Source of the DNA: Mucilaginibacter_A sp041088075
GTDB lineage: Bacteria; Bacteroidota; Bacteroidia; Sphingobacteriales; Sphingobacteriaceae
Length of the DNA stretch: 64,000 nt
NCBI RefSeq assembly: GCF_041088075.1
Contig: NZ_JBGCVY010000017.1
Coordinates: 13,538 to 77,537, forward strand
Direction of reading: 5' to 3'
Part shown: positions 26,634 through 35,684 of the stretch, one piece after another
How positions within the stretch are numbered: the first letter of the stretch is position 1
Layout: each line of letters starts with the position of its first letter
Program-made: the position numbers and the translations under genes
Notes under the pieces: generated by a model
What the model was told of the DNA's origin: nothing
Seen by the model: the letters and a program-made list of their open reading frames with translations, nothing else
Databases searched by the model: none

Positions 26634-26794
26634 GAGCCTGTTTAAATTTCTATCATAAAAATTTATAATGCTTCTTTTATGCCTGTAAATCCTGTTTTTG
26701 GAAGCTGTTCCAATACAAAAAGTACAATGGGCCGATGATTTTTATGCGGTAAAAAAAGCATAGAAAATATGTTGAACAAAATTTAAACTGGCTC
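26634..26794. mobile_element. palindromic element, GAGCCTG type
   Basis: 161 bp with outer arms GAGCCTGTTTAAATTT (26634-26649) and AAATTTAAACTGGCTC (26779-26794). The inner arms are ATGCTTCTTTTATGC (26668-26682) and the near-copy GGTAAAAAAAGCAT (26748-26761). AAA flanks both ends, which in this AT-rich setting is weak evidence for a duplication. Confidence 0.7.
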
Positions 26795-26984
26795 AAAGTT
26801 TTTTAAACTTTTGTACCTTGTTTAAATTTATACATTAAAGAAAACGCCATGCTTCTTTTACCAGGTAAAATTGATGCCTGCCTGCATTTGATCAACCAGA
26901 AAAACCAAACGGCCAAGGTTTTTAGGTGATAAAAGAAGCATCAATTTAAAAAAAGAGGGACAGAAAAAAAGTTTAAACAATTTT
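26795..26984. mobile_element. palindromic element adjoining the previous one
   Basis: About 190 bp with outer arms AAAGTTTTTTAAAC (26795) and GTTTAAACAATTTT (to 26984). The inner arms are ATGCTTCTTTTACC (26849-26862) and GATAAAAGAAGCAT (26928-26941). It starts directly where the previous element ends. The remaining intergenic bases to 27070 are AT-rich with nothing recognisable. Confidence 0.65.
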
Positions 26985-27070
26985 GTTGTTAAAATTAAAA
27001 AGCATAAAATTTTATTTTAAATATTGATGCAATGATAATATCATGAAAAATTATAAAATAAGATTTTTTA

Positions 27071-27200
27071 GAGCCTGTTTAAATTTCTGTCATAAGAATT
27101 TATAATACTTCTTTTATGCCTGTAAATTTCGTTTTTGGAGGTGGTATATTGATACAAAAGGTACAACAAACCAATGATTTTTAGGTGGTAAAAGAAGCAT
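27071..27200. mobile_element. palindromic element lacking its right outer arm
   Basis: The left outer arm GAGCCTGTTTAAATTT (27071-27086) and the inner pair AATACTTCTTTTATGC (27105) and GGTAAAAGAAGCAT (27187-27200) are present, but no right outer arm follows before the stop codon of the minus-strand gene at 27257. It closely resembles the element at 26634 in its left half and looks like a truncated relative. Confidence 0.6.
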
Positions 27201-27256
27201 TGACAAAAATTTATCAATCCAAATCTAATCATGCTTCTATAAAAACTACAACCTCC

Positions 27257-29650
27257 TCATTTCATCCCCGCCGTATAATCCTGCTTCACACTAAATTTAA
27301 AATACTGACTTGCCGCTTCGCCGGTTGCGGTAATGCCTTGCAGTACGCCGATATAATTTCCCGTTCGGTCTGAAGTGTAAAAGTTTACCTGCGTTTTTCC
27401 TTGTGCACCCGTAGAAACAGATGGCGACCAGTAAAGCACGTTTCTAAAATCGGGAAGCCGGCTGGCCATTTGCTGGCTGCTTTCGTACACGGGCGAATAA
27501 AATTCCCGCTCCAGTTGCATGCCTTCGTAATCAATAATAACTGCGTGAGGGTCAAATTCATAACCGCCCAAATCTCCTTTATAAGTGGTAAAATTTAGTA
27601 TCCCTTCAAATTCAGTAGCTTGCCATAAATACTGGTTATTAACCAGTTCCAGCTTTTGTATTTTCAGCGGGTCTATCGCCATTACTTTGTCTATATTAAA
27701 AACAGGAACACCATCCAGTATCACAATCGGGTCTCCGCCAAACCTTGCATTTTCCTCGTAAATCCTGATATGAAACCGCTTTTGCTGTCTTATTACGGTC
27801 AATGATTTTACATATTCGCGCAAAACCTCTTCCATCGTGGTAAACCTGGTGTAATCATCCAATTTGTAGGGGGAAAATAATTTGCCGTAAAAAGAACTGC
27901 TGTCAATTTTTGGATTGTAAAACTGCCTCAATTTATTTCCGGCATACAGGTTTTGGACTTGCATATCCAAACTTCGGGCTTTCAATGCGCTTTGCATATC
28001 TTCTGTCAAAGCAAAAACAGGCAATGTACTTTTGGAATATTTTTCTGAAAAAGGGCTTAAAATATCAATGCGGTAAGTACTGTCTTTTTCAGTATTGGTT
28101 TGCACCACAATTTCTCCCGGCCCGTAAAGGTCTTTGGTATTGAACAGCAATTTGCCTGTAGAATCGCTGTTAGAAGTGTACAATTGCACGCGTTTTCCCG
28201 GCACGGCCAAATAAGCGGTAATGTTTTTCTCCGGTTTATTGGTAGCGATACCGGTTAATTTGGCAGTAACCAAATGGCCGGTGTATTCGGGAAGAAATGA
28301 AAATGAAGGTTGCGGGTTTTTGAAAACTTCTTCCCATTTAAACCTGCTCCATCCTTGCGAAAGCATCAAATTGTCTATGGCTTCGTCGGCTTCTGCATTT
28401 TTGTTTTTGAAATAATAATCCGGCGATTCGATGTTGCCTTTCAAATCCGAAGTGAGCCACAAATAATTAACAATATCTCCAGGTTCTGTAGTTTGAAGCG
28501 AATCAATCTGGTAAACCGACATGGACAGATCAGCAACCAAAGGCTGGCCTTGCTGGTCTTTAACCGAAACGGCAACATTTACTTTTTTTCGCGTGCCATA
28601 TTGTTCCTGGTCTGGATTGAGGTTGATCACAACTTTTTGTGCCGGCCGTTTAAAATAAAGCCTTTCGCAAACTGGTTTTCTGTCGCTGTTAAATACGGTC
28701 AGGTGTGAAATCCCTTCTCCCAGCAAAGCTTTGTCAATTAAAAATTTGGCCGTTCCGTTTACCAAAGCTGCACTTTGTACAGACTTAGTTATACTTTTGG
28801 TATGCGCAAATAAATACACTTCGCCTTGATTGGAATTGCTGTTTACCGTTACGGTCAGTTGAGTGGCATTGTCTGTTAATTGCATCACAAAACCCTGGTC
28901 AAATACTGACGGCAGTTCTTTTACAATTGGTTTGTTTTCTGCTTCAATATAAACTACCGCTTTGTAAGTATCTTTTAAATTGGGTTTAAAAGTGAAGTTA
29001 CCGATACCAAATTTTAAAGGACGGAACCTGGCAACAGTGTCGTTATGCTGATTAACAATTGCGCCCCTAATGTTTACACCTTTCCCATCCTTGCTAACTA
29101 CTTTAAACGCCACTTTGCTGGTCAAACCGTTTACCAAATTTCCGCCTTCCGGGAAAAACTGAATGTCATAAGTTGGCTTTGCTTTGTTTGCGGTTGTTTC
29201 CGGCGATTTTAAAGGATTGATGATCGTTATGTTTTTTTCAAAATAATTGTCTGCGCTAAAATTTTTCATCCAATTGGTGTAAGCACGCAAATGATAATTG
29301 CCGCTGTTGATGGCAACCGGAATGTAAACCGAGCCATTTCCGCTGCCGCTTCCTTTTAAAGCAACTTTGGCTTGTATCACCGGGACTTGGTTGTTGTCCA
29401 GCACTTCAACATAAGCCACTTTGCTGATATTGATGGGTTTATTGTTTGTGGCATCAACATTGTAAACCTTGAACCATAAAATTTCGCCGGTTAAATACGT
29501 GCTTTTATCGGTATGCACAAATAGTTTTTCCTGGAAAGTTTTCTGCTGATAAGCATCAAAACTGTTTTGAATAGCAGTTGCGGTTTGTGCATTACTTTCA
29601 AACGAAAGCAGCAGCACCAATACAAAACTGAGTAAAATATTTTTTAACAT
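27257..29650 (-). CDS. large secreted MG2-domain protein with TonB-plug-like C-terminus
   Basis: 797 aa exported protein. The signal peptide ends near ESNAQ (residue 22). The N-terminal third resembles macroglobulin MG2-type beta domains (KLFVHTDKSTYLTGEILWFKVY). The C-terminal third contains IVILDGVPVFNIDKVMAIDP, like the plug of TonB-dependent receptors, but there is no barrel. Such proteins accompany TonB receptor/DUF4249 genes in Sphingobacteriaceae and may assist at the outer membrane; the exact role is unknown. It follows the DUF4249 gene in the same direction, but 136 bp with a palindromic core separates them. Confidence 0.72.
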   Translation of the reverse strand: MLKNILLSFVLVLLLSFESNAQTATAIQNSFDAYQQKTFQEKLFVHTDKSTYLTGEILWFKVYNVDATNNKPINISKVAYVEVLDNNQVPVIQAKVALKGSGSGNGSVYIPVAINSGNYHLRAYTNWMKNFSADNYFEKNITIINPLKSPETTANKAKPTYDIQFFPEGGNLVNGLTSKVAFKVVSKDGKGVNIRGAIVNQHNDTVARFRPLKFGIGNFTFKPNLKDTYKAVVYIEAENKPIVKELPSVFDQGFVMQLTDNATQLTVTVNSNSNQGEVYLFAHTKSITKSVQSAALVNGTAKFLIDKALLGEGISHLTVFNSDRKPVCERLYFKRPAQKVVINLNPDQEQYGTRKKVNVAVSVKDQQGQPLVADLSMSVYQIDSLQTTEPGDIVNYLWLTSDLKGNIESPDYYFKNKNAEADEAIDNLMLSQGWSRFKWEEVFKNPQPSFSFLPEYTGHLVTAKLTGIATNKPEKNITAYLAVPGKRVQLYTSNSDSTGKLLFNTKDLYGPGEIVVQTNTEKDSTYRIDILSPFSEKYSKSTLPVFALTEDMQSALKARSLDMQVQNLYAGNKLRQFYNPKIDSSSFYGKLFSPYKLDDYTRFTTMEEVLREYVKSLTVIRQQKRFHIRIYEENARFGGDPIVILDGVPVFNIDKVMAIDPLKIQKLELVNNQYLWQATEFEGILNFTTYKGDLGGYEFDPHAVIIDYEGMQLEREFYSPVYESSQQMASRLPDFRNVLYWSPSVSTGAQGKTQVNFYTSDRTGNYIGVLQGITATGEAASQYFKFSVKQDYTAGMK

Positions 29651-29695
29651 ATCTTCAATTATTATAGCTAATTCGTTTTGTTCATTTGGTTGCCG

Positions 29696-29773
29696 ATGCT
29701 TCTTTTATCGTATAAAAAACATTCAAATTTATCATCCTGTTAAACACCAAAATTTTATGGGTAAAAGAAGCAT
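29696..29773. repeat. palindromic core between DUF4249 and MG2 genes
   Basis: Inverted pair ATGCTTCTTTTATCG (29696-29710) and GGTAAAAGAAGCAT (29760-29773), with TATAAAAAACATTC and ACCAAAATTTTATG inside. It is shorter than most cores (78 bp) and has no clear outer arms. It lies in the middle of a same-strand gene group. Confidence 0.65.
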
Positions 29774-29786
29774 TGTTGTTTCATCT

Positions 29787-30953
29787 TTATTTCCAAAATA
29801 CAGGCTGTTTAGTCGTTCCGCGAATTGTACAATCGGTACACGAAATGGTAGAACTGATGTAACCATCCGGCCTAGCAGTACTTCCGGGATAATAGAATGG
29901 ATATATCGGGATAGAAGCAGAGCCTATAGGAATAAGAAAAAGTGCCACCTGGTTTCTCCCATTATAATTAACAAAAACAGAATCCGTGCCGCAGTTATAA
30001 GGATATGCAGGTTGCCAGCTTGGCGGCAAAGCATCGTTCGATATAAAGATCCTTTTACTTTTAACATTTGTAGCACTGATAAACCCGATAACAGGTTCCG
30101 TAGGGTCGGCGGCATTATGTATATTTCCGGAACTGGTAGAAGGTTGTGCATCAAATATACTTCCAAGCTGTTCTGTGTTTTTTTTCAGGTTTTGCCAATA
30201 CAAATAAGCGTCTTTTGTTAAGGCATACTGTTTAAGCAAGATGCTGTATTTAATTTCAATTTTTTCGGATGTGGAAACAATCGTTGTGATTGGGTTTTGA
30301 TAGATCACATCCTGTTGCAGTTTCTCCGTAGAACCTAAAATGATGTTGTTTGATACATCGCTGCCAAAACAATAATAAATCATCTGGTCTGGCCTTCTTG
30401 GAACGATATCAGTTCCATTGGTAATAGAAACAGATTGATACTTGGAATGAAACCTCCAGGTTTCTACAAAATCCCAACGGTAATAACGGGTATTGTTTTT
30501 AGGATCGTGGGTGTTGGCATAAATCTGCAACCCGTTTGAGGTTATATGATAACCAATACTATCAATTGCAGGCGTGGGCGTAAATTGTACATAGTCCGAA
30601 AAGTAAGTTTTTCCGTTATTAGTTTGGATATGCAAGCGATATTTTTTCGTGCTGTCGAGGTTTAACGGGGCGCAAGTATATCTGCCGCTGCTTGCTTCTT
30701 TTAACGCATAAATATTTCCCGACACATCTTCAACACTTAATTTCGCATTGGTTTCTGTTTTAGATTTTGTATTTTGAGAGAGGTTTACCGTGCGGCTAAG
30801 CTTGATAATTGTGGAGTCGGAATTGCCGTTAATTACACCTTCCACCACCAGATAACTACTGGGCGCAGTTACTGCAGGCGGGTTATAAGCCTTTTTACAA
30901 CCAAGGTTTAAACTTAGAATAAACAGCCATAAAAGAAGCATTTTACTTTTCAT
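29787..30953 (-). CDS. DUF4249 domain lipoprotein
   Basis: 388 aa from ATG 30953 (MKSKMLLLWLFILSLNLGC), giving a lipoprotein signal with lipobox LNLGC. A longer frame to 31064 adds 37 unlikely residues overlapping the upstream gene. DUF4249 proteins are surface or periplasmic beta-rich proteins found next to TonB-dependent receptors in Bacteroidota; function unknown, perhaps an accessory to uptake. The start lies 4 bp after the receptor's stop, so they are cotranscribed. The signal peptide MLLLW is encoded by ATGCTTCTTTTA, a copy of the 12-base word in the unusual orientation relative to the gene. Confidence 0.85.
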   Translation of the reverse strand: MKSKMLLLWLFILSLNLGCKKAYNPPAVTAPSSYLVVEGVINGNSDSTIIKLSRTVNLSQNTKSKTETNAKLSVEDVSGNIYALKEASSGRYTCAPLNLDSTKKYRLHIQTNNGKTYFSDYVQFTPTPAIDSIGYHITSNGLQIYANTHDPKNNTRYYRWDFVETWRFHSKYQSVSITNGTDIVPRRPDQMIYYCFGSDVSNNIILGSTEKLQQDVIYQNPITTIVSTSEKIEIKYSILLKQYALTKDAYLYWQNLKKNTEQLGSIFDAQPSTSSGNIHNAADPTEPVIGFISATNVKSKRIFISNDALPPSWQPAYPYNCGTDSVFVNYNGRNQVALFLIPIGSASIPIYPFYYPGSTARPDGYISSTISCTDCTIRGTTKQPVFWK

Positions 30954-30957
30954 AAAT

Positions 30958-33717
30958 TTAAAATCTGATGTTGTAATTAATAAAAGGGATCGGCCGGGCA
31001 AAAATGGACAACTGGTAACCGTTGATCGCACCGCCTTCCGAGGTAAAATAAGTTGAATAAGCATTCTGCCGGCCTGTTAAATTATAAACGCCAATAGTAA
31101 ACGAATTATGGGTTCGCTGGTGCACTTTATGGTTGCCTTCTATATTCATGGAGAAGTCTGACCTGAAATAATCCGGGATGCGGTATTGGTTCCGATCCGA
31201 ATAATAAACCCTTTCGGCACCCGCATACTGATACTTGGCAATCGGCAAAGTAATTGGGCGGCCGGTACTGTAAGTTGCATTTAAAGAAACACTAAAGCGA
31301 TGCGACAAACGGTAGTTGCCGGTAAAGTTGAAACTATGCGGCTTGTCAAAATTTGCCGGATAATAATTGCCTTTGTTGATCAAATCGCCTGCGTTCGGGT
31401 CATCTTGTTTTAAAAAAGTACGCGAGTAAGTATAACTCATCCAGCCGTTTAATTTTCCTGCCGTTTTGCGCAGTAAAAATTCTGCGCCGTAAGCTTTTCC
31501 TTGTGTGTTGATGACGTCTGTTTCAACGTGATGGTTCAAAACCAGTGTGGCACCGCTTTTATAATCCAAGTAATCTTTCAGCCGTTTATAATACACTTCC
31601 ACAGAAAGTTCGATGGTGTTTGCCTTGGCATTGTGATACAAGCCTAACGAAACCTGGTCGCCGTATTGCGGTTTAATGTTCGGATCGCTCAACTTCCAAA
31701 CATCCGTAGGCGAAATTGCGGTTGTGTTGGAAAGCAAATGAATGTACTGCCTTAATGTATTGTACCCGGCTTTGATGGAAGAATTATCACCCAGGTTATA
31801 CCTTACCGAAGCCCTGATCTCTGGCCCATGATACGTGTTAATCACCTGGTTCTTTTTATAAGTTGTGCTGTCAATCAGGTTTACACTTTCCCGAGGCAGA
31901 TTGGGCGCATAATAATTAACCGTTTGCGGGCCGAGGTAATTGTACAAAGAATAGCGCAAGCCAAAACTAACCAGCAAATCAGGCGTGATGTCGTACTTGT
32001 CGCCCAGATACAAAGCGCTTTCCAAGGCCCGTTCTGCCGAAACAACATCTGGCACCACCAAAGATTTGCTTCCGTTCGGTTCAAAATCGCCGGGGTTTAG
32101 TTTGTACAAAATAGAACTCAGCCCAAAATCAACTGTGTTTTTTGGGTTGACGTAATAAGTAAAATCAGCTTTAAAATTGGTCTGGTTGATATCAAAACCC
32201 AGCTTATAAGCATTTACAGGATTATCGGAACTGGAAGTATTGTATTGGTAATGATCGTTCCCGGCGGTAAAAACACTGTAAAACCGGTTGCTAAAATTAT
32301 GCTTCCATTTGATGTTGACATTGGTGTTGCTGTAAGCGTAAGCCGTATCGCTGTTCAACTTAAATTTATCATTGCTGAGGTAACTGGTGATGTAAATGTT
32401 GTTCCGCTCATTGATTTGGTGGCTGATATCCAAGTTCAAATCATAAAAAGAAGCCTGGCTGTGTTTGTAATCTTCGGGCAACAGCTTTAGCAACCAATCG
32501 GAATAAGTGGTGCGGCCGCCAAAAATAAAAGAAGTTTTATCTTTGACGATCGGGCCTTCGATATTAAACCTGCTGGTAAGCAACCCGATACCTGCCGAAC
32601 CGGTAAAGTTTTTCTTGTTTCCTTCGCGGTCTGTTACATCCAAAACGGAAGATAAACGGCCGCCGTATTTTTCCGGGATACTGCTTTTATACAGTTGCAC
32701 ATCTTTAACAATATCCGGGTTGAAAGCGGAAAAGAAGCCGAAAAAATGCGCCGGGTTATAAATCGTGGCATCGTTCAGCAAGATCAAATTTTGATCGGCA
32801 GCGCCACCGCGGACATTAAACCCGGTGGTTGCTTCGCCAACCGATTGCACGCCGGGCAGCGTCAGGATTACCCGCAACACATCGGCTTCCCCAAAAACTG
32901 CCGGAACTTGTTTGATCGCTTTGATGTCCAGCCGGTTTACGCCCAACTCCCCGCTCCGTACATTGGCTACTTTTTCCGCAGAAATCTTTACTTCTTTTAA
33001 CGAGGTAATTTGTTCCTGCATTTCAATATTCAGTTTTCCGTTGCTGTACAACAGGATTTGCCTCCGCGTGTCGCGCATGCCCAAACCGCGAATACTTAAC
33101 GTTTGCCTGCCGCGCGGCAGGGTAAGGGAGTAATAACCAAACTGGTCTGTAGCAATTCCAATCTTAGAATCAACCACTTTGATACTTGCACCAATAACCG
33201 CTTCGCCCGATTTAATATCTTTTACATAACCGGCCAGTGTGGCCGTACCCGGTTTAATTTCGTTTGTTTTTATCCCGATTTCGTACAATTTGTTTTCCGT
33301 TGTTGCTTCCGGTATTTTTTTATCCTGATCGTTGGCATAATCTACAATTGGAATTGTTTCATGCGATACATCCCCTGCCTTTCCTTTAAAAAAACCAGCA
33401 GCCAGCGTTGTTTGCAGTTCCCTTCCTTTGGTGAGGAAAACCTGCTGCCCAACTATGGCATAATGAAAACTGGTATTGCGAAAAGATTGTTCCAGAATGG
33501 TTTGCAAAGGCACATTGGCAACTTCCAAAGTAACTTTTAAACTATCAAATTGTGCGGGGTTGTAATAAAAATGATAGCTGCTTTTTGATTCCAATTCAGC
33601 AACAAACTGTTCAATCTTAACTTCATGAAAATTGACGCTAAAAGTTTTTGCCGGTTGTTGTGCAAAAGCAACTTTTATAAGTATCAGCAGGAAAAAAACG
33701 AAATAACATTTTTTCAT
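30958..33717 (-). CDS. TonB-dependent receptor with STN and carboxypeptidase-like domains
   Basis: 919 aa from ATG 33717 (MKKCYFVFFLLILIK). The signal peptide ends at VAFAQ. An STN-like domain follows (FSVNFHEVKIEQFVAELE), then a carboxypeptidase-like beta domain (TLAGYVKDIKSGEAVIGASI), the plug (VPAVFGEADVLRVILTLPGV and FNVRGGAADQNLILLNDATI) and the beta-barrel ending FINYNIRF. It has the layout of outer-membrane receptors that pair with DUF4249 proteins, not a SusC. No sigma or anti-sigma gene is adjacent, although STN domains often signal to FecR. The start is one base beyond the stop of the upstream gene (TGATATG), indicating coupling. Confidence 0.88.
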   Translation of the reverse strand: MKKCYFVFFLLILIKVAFAQQPAKTFSVNFHEVKIEQFVAELESKSSYHFYYNPAQFDSLKVTLEVANVPLQTILEQSFRNTSFHYAIVGQQVFLTKGRELQTTLAAGFFKGKAGDVSHETIPIVDYANDQDKKIPEATTENKLYEIGIKTNEIKPGTATLAGYVKDIKSGEAVIGASIKVVDSKIGIATDQFGYYSLTLPRGRQTLSIRGLGMRDTRRQILLYSNGKLNIEMQEQITSLKEVKISAEKVANVRSGELGVNRLDIKAIKQVPAVFGEADVLRVILTLPGVQSVGEATTGFNVRGGAADQNLILLNDATIYNPAHFFGFFSAFNPDIVKDVQLYKSSIPEKYGGRLSSVLDVTDREGNKKNFTGSAGIGLLTSRFNIEGPIVKDKTSFIFGGRTTYSDWLLKLLPEDYKHSQASFYDLNLDISHQINERNNIYITSYLSNDKFKLNSDTAYAYSNTNVNIKWKHNFSNRFYSVFTAGNDHYQYNTSSSDNPVNAYKLGFDINQTNFKADFTYYVNPKNTVDFGLSSILYKLNPGDFEPNGSKSLVVPDVVSAERALESALYLGDKYDITPDLLVSFGLRYSLYNYLGPQTVNYYAPNLPRESVNLIDSTTYKKNQVINTYHGPEIRASVRYNLGDNSSIKAGYNTLRQYIHLLSNTTAISPTDVWKLSDPNIKPQYGDQVSLGLYHNAKANTIELSVEVYYKRLKDYLDYKSGATLVLNHHVETDVINTQGKAYGAEFLLRKTAGKLNGWMSYTYSRTFLKQDDPNAGDLINKGNYYPANFDKPHSFNFTGNYRLSHRFSVSLNATYSTGRPITLPIAKYQYAGAERVYYSDRNQYRIPDYFRSDFSMNIEGNHKVHQRTHNSFTIGVYNLTGRQNAYSTYFTSEGGAINGYQLSIFARPIPFINYNIRF

Positions 33718-33718
33718 A

Positions 33719-34468
33719 TCAGTTTGATAATTGGTCGTAATAAGCAGCAATTTTTACCAATGCCTGCTCCGAGTCTGCTTTATACTTGATACGGTTATCA
33801 CTGATAAAAAGCTGGACTTGTTTTTTCTTGTCTTGCAAAGCTTTTAAAATAGAATTTTTTCCGTTGATCTTGTAATAAATGCCTTCATTTTTCAGGTAAA
33901 CCTCTTTTTTCTCCGTATTGAAATAGCTTTCTAAGGTGGTTGATTTTGTATTTGTTTGAATAGTTTTTGATCTCTTTACCAAAACCTCTGTTTTTCCTTT
34001 ATAAAGTTGGTCAAATATCCCGTTTTGGATTCCCGAATCTTTCAAACTATCTGCATGAACATAGATAAAATGATGATCTAATAAATTAAAGTAGTGCAAT
34101 TTATCATTCAGCAAAGTATAGCGAAAAATTTTGTTATAATACAAAACCACCACACAATTCTTGTAAATATCATACATCATCGAAACATTGTTGTAAACTA
34201 CATCATCATAATTTACCGATCCAATCTTCCAAACATTTATATCATCGTAATAAGCATTTCCTTTAATTGCAGCATCGTACTGCTCATATTCCGGCCCGTT
34301 GTACAACCTGGAATTTTCACCGATAGCCGTAGTAAAATTCTGAATAACATTGTTGATTTTTTGTTGTTGGGAAGAAGTATCCCTTACCAATGTTTGGCCA
34401 ATTAAAGTTTTGCCATACACCATACATATAAAAGATACGGCTATGAATTTTAAAATATTGCTGCTCAT
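33719..34468 (-). CDS. secreted hypothetical protein, first gene of the receptor operon
   Basis: 249 aa with an N-terminal signal peptide (about 1-24, ending LIGQT). The mature part is polar and aromatic-rich with many Tyr and Asn and no recognised domain; the C-terminal third is lysine-rich (KALQDKKKQVQLF). It is translationally coupled to the TonB-dependent receptor, so it probably acts in the envelope with it. Proteins of similar size and place in Sphingobacteriaceae operons are of unknown function. Confidence 0.65.
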   Translation of the reverse strand: MSSNILKFIAVSFICMVYGKTLIGQTLVRDTSSQQQKINNVIQNFTTAIGENSRLYNGPEYEQYDAAIKGNAYYDDINVWKIGSVNYDDVVYNNVSMMYDIYKNCVVVLYYNKIFRYTLLNDKLHYFNLLDHHFIYVHADSLKDSGIQNGIFDQLYKGKTEVLVKRSKTIQTNTKSTTLESYFNTEKKEVYLKNEGIYYKINGKNSILKALQDKKKQVQLFISDNRIKYKADSEQALVKIAAYYDQLSN

Positions 34469-34694
34469 TTTTTAGGTAGATGGAGGAACGAAAGTTACAG
34501 TAATATCTTTTAATAATCAAACACTTAATTTTTTGAAAAACAAACAATTGACCCAGACCGAGCCGGAATACTTTCAATTAAGAATGCTTCTTTTAGCACT
34601 ATAAAATTTACCTGTTGCAAAAAAGGATGCTGCCATTATCCCAAAACCACATCCCACGTTCCTGCGTTAAAAAACATTTTAGCTGATAAACCGA
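34469..34694. other. divergent intergenic region with one 12-base word
   Basis: 226 bp between divergent genes; must hold both promoters. It contains the exact word at 34584-34595 (ATGCTTCTTTTA) followed by GCACTATAAAATTTACC. Its inverted partner would be the copy inside the next gene at 34744-34755. No clear TAnnTTTG box. Confidence 0.4.
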
Positions 34695-35684
34695 ATGCCA
34701 TTCAAACTCAAACTCCTCGCCCTCCTCACCATTTTTATGCCGGTAAAAGAAGCATCGGCCCAAATTGCAGCTTTTAAAGACATCCGTAATTACGAAACTT
34801 ATTATGCCGAGGCCAGAAGAAATACAGAAAACTGGCTGGTCATACGCCGTTTCGAAGATTCTGGAAAAACCTGGCTTTTGCTGGCAGAACCACGGACGCT
34901 GGTTACCAAAGTTGCCGAAGCCAATTCGTACGAACTTAAACCAACCACACTTGCAGCAGCACGGCAATCTTTCAACAATACCGCTTATACCAATGCTTTA
35001 ACCGCTGCCGAAAAACAATCAGCTACCATTCAGGATGCCGGAATTGTACAGGGAATGCCGAAAGAAGCGGGAATTAGTTTAACGATTGACCTTTGTCCTT
35101 CGCATAAAAAACTTGACCGCCGTATTTTTAACGATGTTTTTCAGGAATTTAACAAAGCAGAGCCACATCCGCCGGTTGCCATTTCGGTTTCGGGTTTGTG
35201 GATGAAAGACCACGAAGCAGATTTAAATTGGCTGAAACAGCAGGAGCTGGACGGCCATATTTTTATCACCTGGATCAACCATACTTATAATCATCGCGTT
35301 GACCCTAAAAAGCCTCTGAAAGAGAATTTTTTGCTTGAACCCGGCACGAATATCAACTACGAAGTGCTGGAAACCGAGCAGGCCATGTTGCGCAACGGCA
35401 TGCTGCCTTCGGTGTTTTTCCGGTTTCCGGGACTGGTTTCGGATGCAAAATTATTGTTTGAAATTACCGGTTTTGGTTTGATCCCGATTGGCAGCGATGC
35501 CTGGCTGGCCAAAGGACAAAAAGCGTTGCCCGGAAGTATTGTGCTGATCCACGGCAACGGCAACGAACCGATCGGCGTGAATGATTTTATCAGTTTGCTA
35601 AAATCAGAACAAAAAAATGTTACGCAAAAACAATGGTTGCTGTATGATCTGCGCGAAAGTGTGGACGAAGAATACAATCATTAA
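34695..35684 (+). CDS. polysaccharide deacetylase-like secreted protein
   Basis: 329 aa with a signal peptide ending PVKEASAQ (residue 24). The NodB-type fold is indicated by SLTIDLCPSHKKLDRRIF near residue 128, with the conserved Asp, by ITWINHTYNHRV near 190, with the metal-binding His residues, and by FFRFPGLVSD. The usual TFDDGP is replaced by TIDLCPS, so the metal site may differ from classical deacetylases. Substrate unknown; peptidoglycan or a glycan is plausible. The 12-base word at 34744-34755 encodes the signal-peptidase region. Its stop overlaps that of the convergent gene within TTAA at 35681-35684. Confidence 0.72.
   Translation: MPFKLKLLALLTIFMPVKEASAQIAAFKDIRNYETYYAEARRNTENWLVIRRFEDSGKTWLLLAEPRTLVTKVAEANSYELKPTTLAAARQSFNNTAYTNALTAAEKQSATIQDAGIVQGMPKEAGISLTIDLCPSHKKLDRRIFNDVFQEFNKAEPHPPVAISVSGLWMKDHEADLNWLKQQELDGHIFITWINHTYNHRVDPKKPLKENFLLEPGTNINYEVLETEQAMLRNGMLPSVFFRFPGLVSDAKLLFEITGFGLIPIGSDAWLAKGQKALPGSIVLIHGNGNEPIGVNDFISLLKSEQKNVTQKQWLLYDLRESVDEEYNH

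Noticed and set aside
27187..27373. Forward open frame beginning in the palindromic element
   Set aside because: It opposes the real minus-strand MG2 protein gene and begins inside the repeat.
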